A stretch of 48,394 nucleotides of DNA from contig JALORL010000007.1 of NCBI GenBank assembly GCA_025458915.1, forward strand, positions 1 to 48,394, given 5' to 3'. Under the pieces are notes generated by a model. It did not search any database. It worked only from the letters and a program-made list of their open reading frames with translations, and was not told the DNA's origin. Shown one piece after another: positions 41,324-48,394 of the stretch (its first letter is position 1; every line of letters begins with the position of its first letter). Source of the stretch: Hydrogenophaga sp. (GTDB lineage Bacteria; Pseudomonadota; Gammaproteobacteria; Burkholderiales; Burkholderiaceae_C). The translations under genes were made by a program, and so were the position numbers.

Positions 41324-42112
41324 TCAGATTCCTTCCTGCGACTCACCTTCGGGCTTGGCAGTGGCCTTGACGAACCACCCAGCCCCCCAGATGCCGAGCT
41401 GGTAGAGCAACACCATGGGAATGGCCAGTGCGAGCTGTGAAATCACATCCGGGGGGGTGACGATGGCAGCAATGATGAAAGCCACCACCACGAAGTAGCC
41501 CCGGAAATCCTTGAGCTGCTGAATGCTGACCATGTTCAGTCGTACCAGGAGCACCACCACAATGGGCACCTGGAATGCGAGGCCGAAAGCCAGGTACAGC
41601 GAAAGAATGGCTTCCACATAGGACGCAATGTCCGGGGTGGCAGAAACACTGTCCGGGGTAAATCCCTGAATGAAGCCGAACATCTTGTCCAGCACAAAAA
41701 GCTGCACGAACGCAATGCCCACATAGGCCAGCAGGCTGCCGATCACGATCAGCGGAATCGCGAATTTTTTCTCATGGGCGTAGAGCCCTGGTGCAACAAA
41801 CGCCCAGACCTGGTACATCCACCATGGCAGTGACAGGAGCAGCGCCGCCATGGCGAGCACCTTCAAAGGAACGAAGAAAGGAGAGAACACGCCCACCGCA
41901 ATCAGCTTGGCGTCGGGCGGCATGTGCGCCCGGATGGGCACTGCGATCAGATCGATCAATCCGCTGGGCCCTGGCCAGATGGCCAGCAGGGCCATGCAGA
42001 TGCCCAAACCCGCAATGCCATACAGCAGGCGGTCGCGCAGCTCCATCAGGTGCTGCACAAAAGGCTGCTCAGTACCGGCGAGTTCGTCGGTCTTGTCTTG
42101 TTTGTCGGACAT
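41324..42112 (-). CDS. tatC: Sec-independent translocase TatC
   Basis: 262 residues, six membrane segments. Receptor for twin-arginine signal peptides. Conserved PFVQHLMELRDRLLYG near the N-terminus, FVAPGLYAHEKKF, the PDIASY and IVTPPDVISQ stretches. Start [10 protein letters not shown] shares its A with the tatB stop (TGATG). The GTG-opened longer frame overlaps tatB and is rejected. Confidence 0.95.
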   Translation of the reverse strand: MSDKQDKTDELAGTEQPFVQHLMELRDRLLYGIAGLGICMALLAIWPGPSGLIDLIAVPIRAHMPPDAKLIAVGVFSPFFVPLKVLAMAALLLSLPWWMYQVWAFVAPGLYAHEKKFAIPLIVIGSLLAYVGIAFVQLFVLDKMFGFIQGFTPDSVSATPDIASYVEAILSLYLAFGLAFQVPIVVVLLVRLNMVSIQQLKDFRGYFVVVAFIIAAIVTPPDVISQLALAIPMVLLYQLGIWGAGWFVKATAKPEGESQEGI

Positions 42113-42621
42113 CAGCGAGGGGCGGAGAGGGAACGGGGGCGGAACCGCGCCACACGGGCGGCTCCAGACTGGGTGCGCGTGCGCACTCCGGTCCTGGCCT
42201 TGTACCACTGGGGCACCGCCTTCTGTTTGACGCGCCAGTTTTTCTTGGGGTGCCTGTAGGTCGGATAGGCCGGCGAACCGATCGAGCCGAGCGCGGCCGA
42301 GGTGTCATCCTGGCCGTAAGCGCTGCCAGCCCCATCCAGCCCGGCTGTGGCTTCAGACCACGACTTTTCGAAGTCTGTGGCGGTGGACTGCACCGATGTC
42401 TGCACATCTCGGGCAGCACTCTCCACCGACTCTTTCATTTTCTTGAGCTCTTCCAGCTCCATGGAGCGGTTCACCTCGGCCTTGACATCCGCCACGTACC
42501 GCTGGGCTTTGCCCAGCAAAGCTCCCACCGTACGTGCCACGCGCGGCAGTTTTTCAGGTCCGATGACGATGAGCGCCACCACGCCAATGAGGGCGAGTTT
42601 GGAAATGCCCAGATCAATCAT
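42112..42621 (-). CDS. tatB: Sec-independent translocase TatB
   Basis: 169 residues. One N-terminal membrane helix ([21 protein letters not shown]), the [12 protein letters not shown] hinge, an amphipathic helix (about 22-75) and a long basic disordered tail. With TatC it forms the signal-peptide receptor. A glutamate follows the membrane helix (GPEKLP), separating TatB from TatA, which has GTKKL. Downstream of tatA by 99 nt and overlapping tatC. Confidence 0.93.
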   Translation of the reverse strand: MIDLGISKLALIGVVALIVIGPEKLPRVARTVGALLGKAQRYVADVKAEVNRSMELEELKKMKESVESAARDVQTSVQSTATDFEKSWSEATAGLDGAGSAYGQDDTSAALGSIGSPAYPTYRHPKKNWRVKQKAVPQWYKARTGVRTRTQSGAARVARFRPRSLSAPR

Positions 42622-42720
42622 GTGTCAGCCGTTCAGCAGGCGAAATCTTGTGTACGTCGCCCTTGCAGGGATGACGTGGCTCGGCAGGTCGAAGCCCACC
42701 GGGCTGGGCCATGCGATTGC

Positions 42721-42963
42721 TCAGCTTTTCTGCTTGGCTTCCACGTCGATTGCACTCTTGTCAGCGCGGACGTCTTGCGTCACCTGCGCTGCGGGTGCGG
42801 CGGCTGATTCGTCGGCGGACTGACCACCATCCTTCATGCCGTCCTTGAAGCCCTTGACGGCACCACCGAGATCAGAACCGATGTTCTTGAGCTTTTTCGT
42901 GCCAAACACCATCACGACGATCAACAGCACGATCAGCCAGTGCCAGATAGAAAACGCACCCAT
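42721..42963 (-). CDS. tatA: Sec-independent translocase TatA
   Basis: 80 residues. Membrane helix ([18 protein letters not shown]), FGTKKL hinge, then the amphipathic helix [18 protein letters not shown] and an acidic tail. Forms the variable-size pore. TGGAG lies 6 nt before the ATG. TAGAAT at 43015-43010 is a possible -10 for tatABC in the gap to hinT. Confidence 0.95.
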   Translation of the reverse strand: MGAFSIWHWLIVLLIVVMVFGTKKLKNIGSDLGGAVKGFKDGMKDGGQSADESAAAPAAQVTQDVRADKSAIDVEAKQKS

Positions 42964-43009
42964 GGTTCACTCCAGAAGTAGTAACTAGGCGCAGCGCGCC
43001 GCTTGTGGG

Positions 43010-43015
43010 ATTCTA
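43010..43015 (-). promoter_or_regulatory. possible -10 (TAGAAT) for tatABC
   Basis: TAGAAT on the minus strand, 46 nt before the tatA ATG in the 116-bp gap to hinT. No good -35 is visible. Confidence 0.3.
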
Positions 43016-43079
43016 AGCCCGGGGAAACGTTCAGGGGTGCCAGCCCGGCAAATCCGTCTGAGCGGTGCGGCCGCCCGGT

Positions 43080-43436
43080 TCAGCCCCGCACCCAGGGGCG
43101 TGGGCCACACATGACGTGGATGTGGAGATGGTGGACCTCCTGCCCCCCTTCGGTGCCGGTATTGCAGACCATGCGGAAGCCGCCTTCGGGGTAAGGATTG
43201 CATCCCTGCTCCATCGCCAGGCGGGGCGCCAGCACCATCATGCGCCCCAGCAGACCTTCATGGTGGGGCTGCAGCTGCGCCATGGACGGGATATGAATCT
43301 TGGGCACGATGAGGAAATGCACCGGCGCCCAGGGATGGATGTCGTGGAAGGCGTAGATGTCGTCGTCCTGGTAGACAGGACGTGACGGAATCTGGCCGGC
43401 GATGATCTTGCAGAAGATGCAGTCAGGATCGTGCAT
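43080..43436 (-). CDS. hinT: HIT-family purine nucleoside phosphoramidase (HinT)
   Basis: 118 residues. Histidine-triad motif H103-L-H105-I-H107-V intact, with the N-terminal CIFCKIIAGQIPS and the DIHPWAPVHFLIVPK stretch. Hydrolyses adenosine phosphoramidates and related adducts. Lies between the DUF4870-like gene and tatA, a conserved place in Burkholderiales. Confidence 0.93.
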   Translation of the reverse strand: MHDPDCIFCKIIAGQIPSRPVYQDDDIYAFHDIHPWAPVHFLIVPKIHIPSMAQLQPHHEGLLGRMMVLAPRLAMEQGCNPYPEGGFRMVCNTGTEGGQEVHHLHIHVMCGPRPWVRG

Positions 43437-43481
43437 GGTTATTGAGCAGGCGTGTTCGGGAGAAGGCGGGTCAGAACAGGG

Positions 43482-43883
43482 TCAGGCTGCGACAGGCCGG
43501 TTGTCGTTCATGCGCACCATGCCCTTGACGATCCGGTACAGGAACCACACCGAAACGATGAGCCACGCCAGCATGCCGGGGAGGAGCAAGAGAAGAAACA
43601 GGGGCGACGTGAGGACGTACCAGAAAGCCGCCCAGAGCACTGTTCGGATGCGCCAGGAAAAATGGCTGGCCTGCCAGGTCTCAGCCGCGTCACCCTGCTT
43701 GACGAGGTCAATCACCAAGGCCACCAGCAACAGCGCAATGCTGGGCTGTGCACCGGGTACGACCGCCGCCACTGCCACCACCAGGTGCAGGATGTAGCTG
43801 ACCCAGCCCACGTTCTTGAGCGACTGGGCGGCTGGCTCGGTGGTGTTGTCGGCGGGCAAAGGGTTGTTGGGGTCGGTGTTCAC
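43482..43883 (-). CDS. DUF4870-like membrane protein
   Basis: 133 residues from GTG at 43883 (VNTDPNNPLPADN), chosen because CAGGAG lies 6 nt upstream; the frame runs further into hisE. Polar N-terminus then three hydrophobic segments (about 27-45, 49-60 and 86-113), the last in TSPLFLLLLLPGMLAWLIVS, ending YRIVKGMVRMNDNRPV. It resembles DUF4870 proteins found next to hisE/hinT. Function unknown. Confidence 0.72.
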   Translation of the reverse strand: MNTDPNNPLPADNTTEPAAQSLKNVGWVSYILHLVVAVAAVVPGAQPSIALLLVALVIDLVKQGDAAETWQASHFSWRIRTVLWAAFWYVLTSPLFLLLLLPGMLAWLIVSVWFLYRIVKGMVRMNDNRPVAA

Positions 43884-43920
43884 GGGCTGCTCCTGCGGCA
43901 CGCCAGGTGGGACGTCCTGG

Positions 43921-44286
43921 TCAGGCGCCAGCCTCGCGCGCCTGCGCCTTGCGCAAGGCTTTTTCTTCCAGACCGCTCTGCCCTTCCCTGCGCACCAGCT
44001 CGGCCACGACGTCTGCGGGGCTCTTGCCGTAGTGCGCAAGTGCAATCATGCAATGGAACCACAGGTCAGCCACTTCGTTGACCAGCTTGTCCGGGGCTCC
44101 GCCCTGGTCGCAATCCTTGGCGGCCATCACCACCTCGGTGGCCTCCTCCCCGATTTTCTTGAGGAAGGCGTCGGGGCCCCGGTGCAGCAAACGGGCCACG
44201 TAGCTCTTGTCCGGGTCGCCACCGGCTTGTGGGCGGCGGCTCTCGATGACGGCCGCCAGGCGGGCGAGGGAATCGGTTGCGTTCAT
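43921..44286 (-). CDS. hisE: phosphoribosyl-ATP pyrophosphatase
   Basis: 121 residues. All-alpha MazG-like NTP pyrophosphohydrolase; second step of histidine synthesis. Metal-binding [12 protein letters not shown] (about 47-58) and EVADLWFH (about 71) motifs, DKSYVARLL. Free-standing, not fused to HisI. 3 nt after hisI on the same strand. Confidence 0.95.
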   Translation of the reverse strand: MNATDSLARLAAVIESRRPQAGGDPDKSYVARLLHRGPDAFLKKIGEEATEVVMAAKDCDQGGAPDKLVNEVADLWFHCMIALAHYGKSPADVVAELVRREGQSGLEEKALRKAQAREAGA

Positions 44287-44289
44287 GGG

Positions 44290-44679
44290 TTATTTGTAGA
44301 TCGAATCGGGGTCTTTGAGCACCGGGTCAACCGCCTGCCAACGTCCTTCCTGATGACTCTGGTAGAAGCAGCTGTGCCGTCCGGTGTGGCAGGCGATACC
44401 GGGGTCGTGGCCCAGCTGCGTCACCTTCAGGAGAATGACATCGTTGTCGCAGTCCATGCGGATGTCGTGCACCGTCTGCACGTGGCCAGAGCTTTCGCCC
44501 TTGAACCAGAGACGACCGCGCGAGCGGCTGTAGTACACCGCCTGCCGCAGCTCGACCGTTTTCTGCAGGGCTTCGCGGTTCATCCAGGCAAACATGAGAA
44601 CGTCGCCGGTGGACTGTTCCTGCGCAATCACGGGCACCAGCCCCTGGGCATCCCACTTCACTTCGTCAAGCCAGTTCAT
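44290..44679 (-). CDS. hisI: phosphoribosyl-AMP cyclohydrolase
   Basis: 129 residues. Third step of histidine synthesis. Conserved [17 protein letters not shown], the [16 protein letters not shown] active-site stretch and zinc/metal residues in DCDNDVILL and [16 protein letters not shown] ends exactly 6 nt before the ATG and there is no Shine-Dalgarno, so the mRNA may be leaderless. Cut off from hisF by an opposite-strand gene. Confidence 0.95.
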   Translation of the reverse strand: MNWLDEVKWDAQGLVPVIAQEQSTGDVLMFAWMNREALQKTVELRQAVYYSRSRGRLWFKGESSGHVQTVHDIRMDCDNDVILLKVTQLGHDPGIACHTGRHSCFYQSHQEGRWQAVDPVLKDPDSIYK

Positions 44680-44685
44680 GGGTTG

Positions 44686-44691
44686 AATCTA
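44686..44691 (-). promoter_or_regulatory. TAGATT -10 candidate for hisI
   Basis: TAGATT on the minus strand is followed by CAACCC and the hisI ATG: the same 6-nt spacing as hemA. No strong -35. Confidence 0.45.
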
Positions 44692-44809
44692 ACATGGCAC
44701 TCCCGAATGCCGACATCTTGGCGGGGCTTCGGAGATAGGATGGGCAATGCCGGCACTGGCGCGGCTCTCCGTGCTGCCCGTTGGCGATGCCGCGAAACAA
44801 GGAAATTCC

Positions 44810-45301
44810 ATGAAATTCAGAACCGTATTGCTGCTGCTGCTCATCTTGATGGTGGCCGGACTGGTGGCCCTCAACCTGGACGAAGTGCTTCGCCCCACCG
44901 CCCTCAACCTGGGTGTGACCAGCGTGGAGGCTCCACTGGGGCTGGTGATGCTCGGACTGATGGCTGTGTTGCTGCTGGTGGCGCTGACGCTTCTGGTGCT
45001 CAACCAGACCAGCCACCTGATGGAGATGCGGCGCATCACGAAAGAAGCCACGGAACAGCGCCATCTGGCCGACAAGGCAGAGACGTCACGCTTCGTGGAA
45101 CTGCGGGAATTCATGCAGCAGGAACTGCAGGCCTTGACCGCACGAGACCAGGCAACGGAGGCGCGCGTGAACCAGCGGCTGGATGAGCTGCAGGTGCGGC
45201 TTGCCGAGGTGATCGAGCAAACCGGCAATGGACTGGGAGCGGGTCTCGGCGAGCTGGAAGATCGGCTGGAGCGGCAGTTCAAGCCTGCATCCGGCACCTG
45301 A
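44810..45301 (+). CDS. LapA-like membrane protein
   Basis: 163 residues. Two membrane segments (about 5-20 and 45-66) with a short periplasmic loop, then a long cytoplasmic helical region (about 75-150, rich in E, R, Q) that may form a coiled coil. The two-helix-plus-coil layout resembles LapA/DUF1049 proteins; the match is by layout only. ATG at 44810 has AAGGA upstream and begins a hydrophobic stretch. It runs against the his genes and sits between hisI and hisF. Confidence 0.65.
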   Translation: MKFRTVLLLLLILMVAGLVALNLDEVLRPTALNLGVTSVEAPLGLVMLGLMAVLLLVALTLLVLNQTSHLMEMRRITKEATEQRHLADKAETSRFVELREFMQQELQALTARDQATEARVNQRLDELQVRLAEVIEQTGNGLGAGLGELEDRLERQFKPASGT

Positions 45302-45313
45302 AGACAGGCGCAT

Positions 45314-45331
45314 GGGGCTGAGGGCAGCCCC
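45314..45331. terminator. hairpin between convergent LapA-like gene and hisF
   Basis: GGGGCTG-AGGG-CAGCCCC, perfect 7-bp stem. No T-run on either strand, so termination is only possible. Confidence 0.35.
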
Positions 45332-45345
45332 CCGGGCCGCTGCCA

Positions 45346-46125
45346 TCAGAGACGGACAGGGATTCCCCGCTCGGCCATCCGGGCCTTGGCTTGGGCCACC
45401 GTGTACTCGCCGTAGTGAAAAATGCTGGCGGCCAGCACGGCATCGGCACCCCCTTGCTGAACGCCGTCTGCAAGGTGGTCCAGATTGCCCACGCCACCGG
45501 AGGCGATCACAGGAACATCGATGGCGTCGCTGACCGCCCGCGTCAGTGCGAGATCGAAGCCCGACTTGGTGCCATCGCGGTCCATGCTGGTAAGCAGGAT
45601 TTCGCCTGCACCGAATTCGGCCATCTGACGCGCCCACGCCACCGCGTCGAGCCCGGTGTTCCTGCGGCCGCCGTGGCTGTAAACGTCCCAGCCCTCGCCG
45701 CGTTGTGCAAGGTCTTCGCCAGCCCGACGCTTGGCGTCGATGGCGACGACGATGCACTGGGATCCGTATTTGTCGGAAGCGTCTCGAATCACCTGCGGGT
45801 TCGCAATGGCGGCTGAGTTGAAGCTGGTCTTGTCGGCACCGGCGTTGAGCAGCCGGCGAACATCTTCCACCGTGCGAACACCACCGCCCACGGTCAGGGG
45901 AATGAACACCTGAGAAGCGACCGCTTCGATGATGTGCAGGATGAGGTCACGGCCGTCGGAGGTGGCTGTGATGTCAAGAAACGTCAGTTCGTCGGCGCCC
46001 TGCTCGTTGTAGCGGGCAGCGATTTCCACCGGATCACCGGCGTCACGCAGTTCAACGAAATTGACGCCCTTGACGACCCGCCCTCCGGTAACGTCCAGGC
46101 AGGGGATGATGCGTTTAGCGAGCAT
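45346..46125 (-). CDS. hisF: imidazole glycerol phosphate synthase, cyclase subunit
   Basis: 259 residues, (beta/alpha)8 barrel. Makes imidazole glycerol phosphate and AICAR from PRFAR with ammonia from HisH. Phosphate-binding and catalytic residues: [14 protein letters not shown] (Asp11) and [10 protein letters not shown] (second catalytic Asp, about 130); GGGVRTVED. 99 nt after hisA, unusually far. Confidence 0.96.
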   Translation of the reverse strand: MLAKRIIPCLDVTGGRVVKGVNFVELRDAGDPVEIAARYNEQGADELTFLDITATSDGRDLILHIIEAVASQVFIPLTVGGGVRTVEDVRRLLNAGADKTSFNSAAIANPQVIRDASDKYGSQCIVVAIDAKRRAGEDLAQRGEGWDVYSHGGRRNTGLDAVAWARQMAEFGAGEILLTSMDRDGTKSGFDLALTRAVSDAIDVPVIASGGVGNLDHLADGVQQGGADAVLAASIFHYGEYTVAQAKARMAERGIPVRL

Positions 46126-46169
46126 GGCGAGCAGCCAAAGGTGTTGCCGCCAAGGCCATCCAAGGCAAA

Positions 46170-46213
46170 ACGCTCCTTTTCGGGAGGCAGCGACCTGCTA
46201 AGCGACGGAGCGT
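46170..46213 (-). repeat. hairpin-rich spacer between hisA and hisF
   Basis: On the minus strand ACGCTCC (46213-46207) pairs with GGAGCGT (46176-46170), followed by TTTTG. The loop holds a repeated GTCGCT. It resembles GC-rich intergenic repeats I recall from Comamonadaceae; it may act as an attenuator. Confidence 0.4.
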
Positions 46214-46224
46214 GGGAGCCATGT

Positions 46225-46965
46225 TCATCCGTTGAGGTCGTCGGCAAGTTGCTGGGCGGCTTCAAAATCGAGGTCACCGCTGTAGATGGAGCGACCACAG
46301 ATCACGCCCTCCACGCCTTCATCTTCCACTTCGCACAGCGCACGAATGTCGTCGAGGCTGGACAGCCCACCGGAGGCGATCACCGGCACCGACAGGGCCT
46401 GCGCCAGTTTCACAGTGGCTTCGATGTTGATGCCGGAGAGCATGCCGTCGCGCCCGATGTCGGTGTAGATGACGCCTTCCACACCGTAATCTTCGAATTT
46501 TTTGGCCAGATCGATGACTTCATGGCCCGTGAGCTTGCTCCAGCCGTCGGTGGCGACCTTGCCGTCCTTGGCATCCAGGCCGACGATGATGTGACCGCCG
46601 AAAGCGGTGCAAGCATCCTGCAGGAAGCCAGGGTTCTTGACCGCAGCCGTACCAATGATCACATAGCGCAAGCCCGCGTCCAGGTACCGCTCGATGGTGT
46701 CAAGGTCACGGATTCCACCGCCGAGTTGCACGTCCACCTCCGAGCCCACTTCCTTGAGGATGGCGCGGATGGCCTGCTCGTTGCGGGGCTTGCCGGCAAA
46801 AGCGCCATTCAGGTCCACCAGATGCACGCGGCGCGCTCCCCGGTCCACCCAGTTGCGGGCCATGGCAGCCGGGTCTTCCCCGAACACCGTGGATTGGTCC
46901 ATGTCGCCCTGTTTCAGGCGAACGCACTGGCCGTCTTTCAGATCAATGGCGGGAATCAACAGCAT
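46225..46965 (-). CDS. hisA: phosphoribosylformimino-5-aminoimidazole carboxamide ribotide isomerase
   Basis: 246 residues, barrel fold like HisF. Isomerises ProFAR to PRFAR. Catalytic Asp in [16 protein letters not shown] (about 8), second Asp in [11 protein letters not shown] (about 130), and QLGGGIRD. Start at the ATG at 46965. It is separated from hisH by 289 bp holding repeat element copy B. Confidence 0.96.
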   Translation of the reverse strand: MLLIPAIDLKDGQCVRLKQGDMDQSTVFGEDPAAMARNWVDRGARRVHLVDLNGAFAGKPRNEQAIRAILKEVGSEVDVQLGGGIRDLDTIERYLDAGLRYVIIGTAAVKNPGFLQDACTAFGGHIIVGLDAKDGKVATDGWSKLTGHEVIDLAKKFEDYGVEGVIYTDIGRDGMLSGINIEATVKLAQALSVPVIASGGLSSLDDIRALCEVEDEGVEGVICGRSIYSGDLDFEAAQQLADDLNG

Positions 46966-46988
46966 GATGGTTCAGGGGTTGGCGATTG

Positions 46989-47255
46989 GGGCCTGTTCAC
47001 ACTATTTTTCCAAGTGCGAAGGGTTGAAAACAGCGCCAATCCAGGCGCGCGACGGCGGCCAGACCGGGCGTCTGGCCTGGGAGTGCAAGGGCGAGTGGCG
47101 CTGATTCCAGCCCATTCCCTTCGGGTTGCGGCCAAGAAGGCCATGCGCGGCGTTGCGAAGCCTGGCCAGGGGGCAACCCCGGCTGAGTTTCGCGCCTTGC
47201 ACATGGCCTTTTTTTGATCCGCAACGCATCTTGGAAAAACAGTGTGGACAGGCCC
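46989..47255 (+). mobile_element. MITE-like interspersed element, copy B
   Basis: 267 bp filling nearly all of the hisH-hisA gap. Terminal inverted repeats of 26 bp (46989-47014 and 47230-47255) match at 24 positions; both begin GGGCCTGT and end TTTTTCCAAG. Internally it shares blocks with copy A, including 20 of 21 bases at 47139-47159, and a TTGATCCGCA stretch near the right end. There is no transposase. It is longer than copy A by two internal inserts. The last base is part of the hisH TAG stop. Confidence 0.75.
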
Positions 47256-47917
47256 TAGGGCTTCCAGGACAGAAAATTGCGGTACAGGGCCAAGCCTTGG
47301 TCGGCACTTTTTTCCGGATGGAACTGGGTGGCAAAGATGTTGTCGCGGGCAATGGCCGCAGCAAAGCGCCCACCATACTCGGCCTCGCCTGCGCAATGCG
47401 CGGGTTGCTCAGGCCGAGCATAAAAGCTGTGTACAAAATAAAAATAGGCACCTTCCCCGATGCCTGCCCACAGCGGGTGCGCTGGGCCAGCCTCGCGGGC
47501 GTGGAACACCTGGTTCCAGCCCATCTGAGGCACCTTGAAGCGGCTGCCATCGGCCTGGTGACGGCCTTCCAGCCGGAAGCGCACCACCTCGCCCGGAATC
47601 AGGCCCAGACCCTGGGTGGGGCCTTCTTCGCTGCGGTCCAGCAGCATCTGCATGCCGACACAGACCCCGAACAGGGGCTTGTTGGCAGCGGCGTGCAGCA
47701 CCGCGGCCAACAAGCCGGATGCGGCGAGTTCGCGCATGCAGTCGCCCATGTGACCCTGACCGGGCAACACCACGCGGTCGGCATCCAGCACCTGTTGGGC
47801 TTCGCTGGTGACCAACACGTCCATGTCGGCAGACCGGGCCACATGCTGCACCGCCTGCGAAACCGAGCGCAGGTTTCCGCTGCCGTAATCCACCACGGCG
47901 ACCGTCTTGCGTTTCAT
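47255..47917 (-). CDS. hisH: imidazole glycerol phosphate synthase, glutaminase subunit
   Basis: 220 residues, class I glutamine amidotransferase. Nucleophile Cys in [12 protein letters not shown] (about 84), His and Glu in [23 protein letters not shown] at the N-terminus. Supplies ammonia to HisF. Its TAG stop overlaps the end of element copy B by one base. 12 nt after hisB. Confidence 0.96.
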   Translation of the reverse strand: MKRKTVAVVDYGSGNLRSVSQAVQHVARSADMDVLVTSEAQQVLDADRVVLPGQGHMGDCMRELAASGLLAAVLHAAANKPLFGVCVGMQMLLDRSEEGPTQGLGLIPGEVVRFRLEGRHQADGSRFKVPQMGWNQVFHAREAGPAHPLWAGIGEGAYFYFVHSFYARPEQPAHCAGEAEYGGRFAAAIARDNIFATQFHPEKSADQGLALYRNFLSWKP

Positions 47918-47929
47918 GGACTGGAGCGG

Positions 47930-48394
47930 TTAGAGCGAACCTTTGGTGGAGGGAATCGCGTCGCCCATGCGGGGATCGCGTTCGAGGGCCATGCGCAGCG
48001 CGCGTGCAAACGCCTTGAAGACGGTTTCGGCCTGGTGATGGGCATTCTCACCGTGCAGGTTGTCGATGTGCAGCGTGACTCCGGCATGGTTGACGAAACC
48101 CTGGAAGAACTCGTAGGTGAGCTGGGTGTCGAATGCGCCGATCATGCCGCTTTTGAACGGCACGCGCATGTGCAGGCCGGGACGGCCGGAGAAGTCGACC
48201 ACCACGCGCGAGAGCGCTTCGTCCAGTGGCACGTAGGCGTGACCATAACGGCGGATACCCTTCTTGTCGCCCACAGCCTGGGCGAACGCCTGGCCGAGCG
48301 TGATGCCCACGTCTTCCACCGTGTGGTGGCCGTCGATGTGGAGATCGCCCTTGGCCTCGATGTGAAGGTCGATGAGCCCGTGGCGCGCGATCTG
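47930..48394 (-). CDS. hisB: imidazoleglycerol-phosphate dehydratase (partial, 5' end outside window)
   Basis: The frame is open to the window edge, giving 154 C-terminal residues; the N-terminus is missing. Duplicated metal-binding motifs: [14 protein letters not shown] and [15 protein letters not shown]. The visible part begins [17 protein letters not shown]. Monofunctional type, since no phosphatase domain precedes it as far as can be seen. First visible gene of the his cluster. Confidence 0.95.
   Translation of the reverse strand, partial: QIARHGLIDLHIEAKGDLHIDGHHTVEDVGITLGQAFAQAVGDKKGIRRYGHAYVPLDEALSRVVVDFSGRPGLHMRVPFKSGMIGAFDTQLTYEFFQGFVNHAGVTLHIDNLHGENAHHQAETVFKAFARALRMALERDPRMGDAIPSTKGSL

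Noticed and set aside
45934-47217. 427-codon plus-strand frame across hisF/hisA
   Set aside because: Shadow of the his genes; only its end, inside element copy B, repeats elsewhere.

Overview
The window is GC-rich, densely coded bacterial chromosome. Gene order points to Burkholderiales, most likely Comamonadaceae (Hydrogenophaga/Acidovorax-like). The supporting blocks are hemA-prfA-prmC-grxD, rplU-rpmA-obgE-proB, tRNA-Pro beside pilBCD-coaE-zapD-yacG, argJ-secA-M23, sspA/sspB with petABC, and his genes followed by tatABC and an HtrA protease. The family assignment is inference from synteny and protein wording. No phage, CRISPR array, rRNA or transposase gene was seen.

Layout. 1-2204 (minus): a large FAD-linked oxidase cut by the window edge. 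2384-7430 (plus): ugpBAEC and ugpQ, a glycerol-3-phosphate/glycerophosphodiester uptake operon with a likely terminator between ugpB and ugpA. 7449-11448: a small membrane protein divergent from hemA, then prfA, prmC and a monothiol glutaredoxin. 11634-17002: an orphan AAA+ ATPase, a lytic transglycosylase, a broken proS, rppH and proB. 17093-20046: obgE, rpmA and rplU (minus) and divergent ispB. 20096-25808: tRNA-Pro(CGG), pilB, pilC, pilD, coaE, zapD, yacG. 25822-32823: a MutT-like Nudix protein, a DUF815 ATPase, argJ, secA and an M23 peptidase on the minus strand, with a divergent DciA-like gene. 32872-37134 (minus): tRNA-Thr(TGT), sspB, sspA and the cytochrome bc1 genes. 37391-41306: mscL, pdxA, a NIF3-family protein and an HtrA protease. 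41324-48394: tatC, tatB, tatA, hinT, a DUF4870-like protein, hisE, hisI, hisF, hisA, hisH and partial hisB on the minus strand, with a LapA-like gene on the plus strand inside the cluster.

Most of the content is housekeeping: haem synthesis, translation termination and its methylation, proline and histidine synthesis, Sec and Tat export, respiration, type IV pilus assembly and division.

Three things stand out. (1) proS has apparently lost about 64 nt near its 3' end, shifting the frame into an 814-codon run. (2) Two related non-coding elements (37871-38027 and 46989-47255, opposite orientations) have terminal inverted repeats of about 26 bp. One end of each supplies the last base of the neighbouring gene's TAG stop codon, so this looks like a MITE-like interspersed family. 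(3) hemA and hisI each have a -10-like hexamer exactly 6 nt before the start codon and no Shine-Dalgarno, suggesting leaderless mRNAs. The his cluster is also unusually loose: an element, a hairpin-rich spacer and an opposite-strand gene separate its members.
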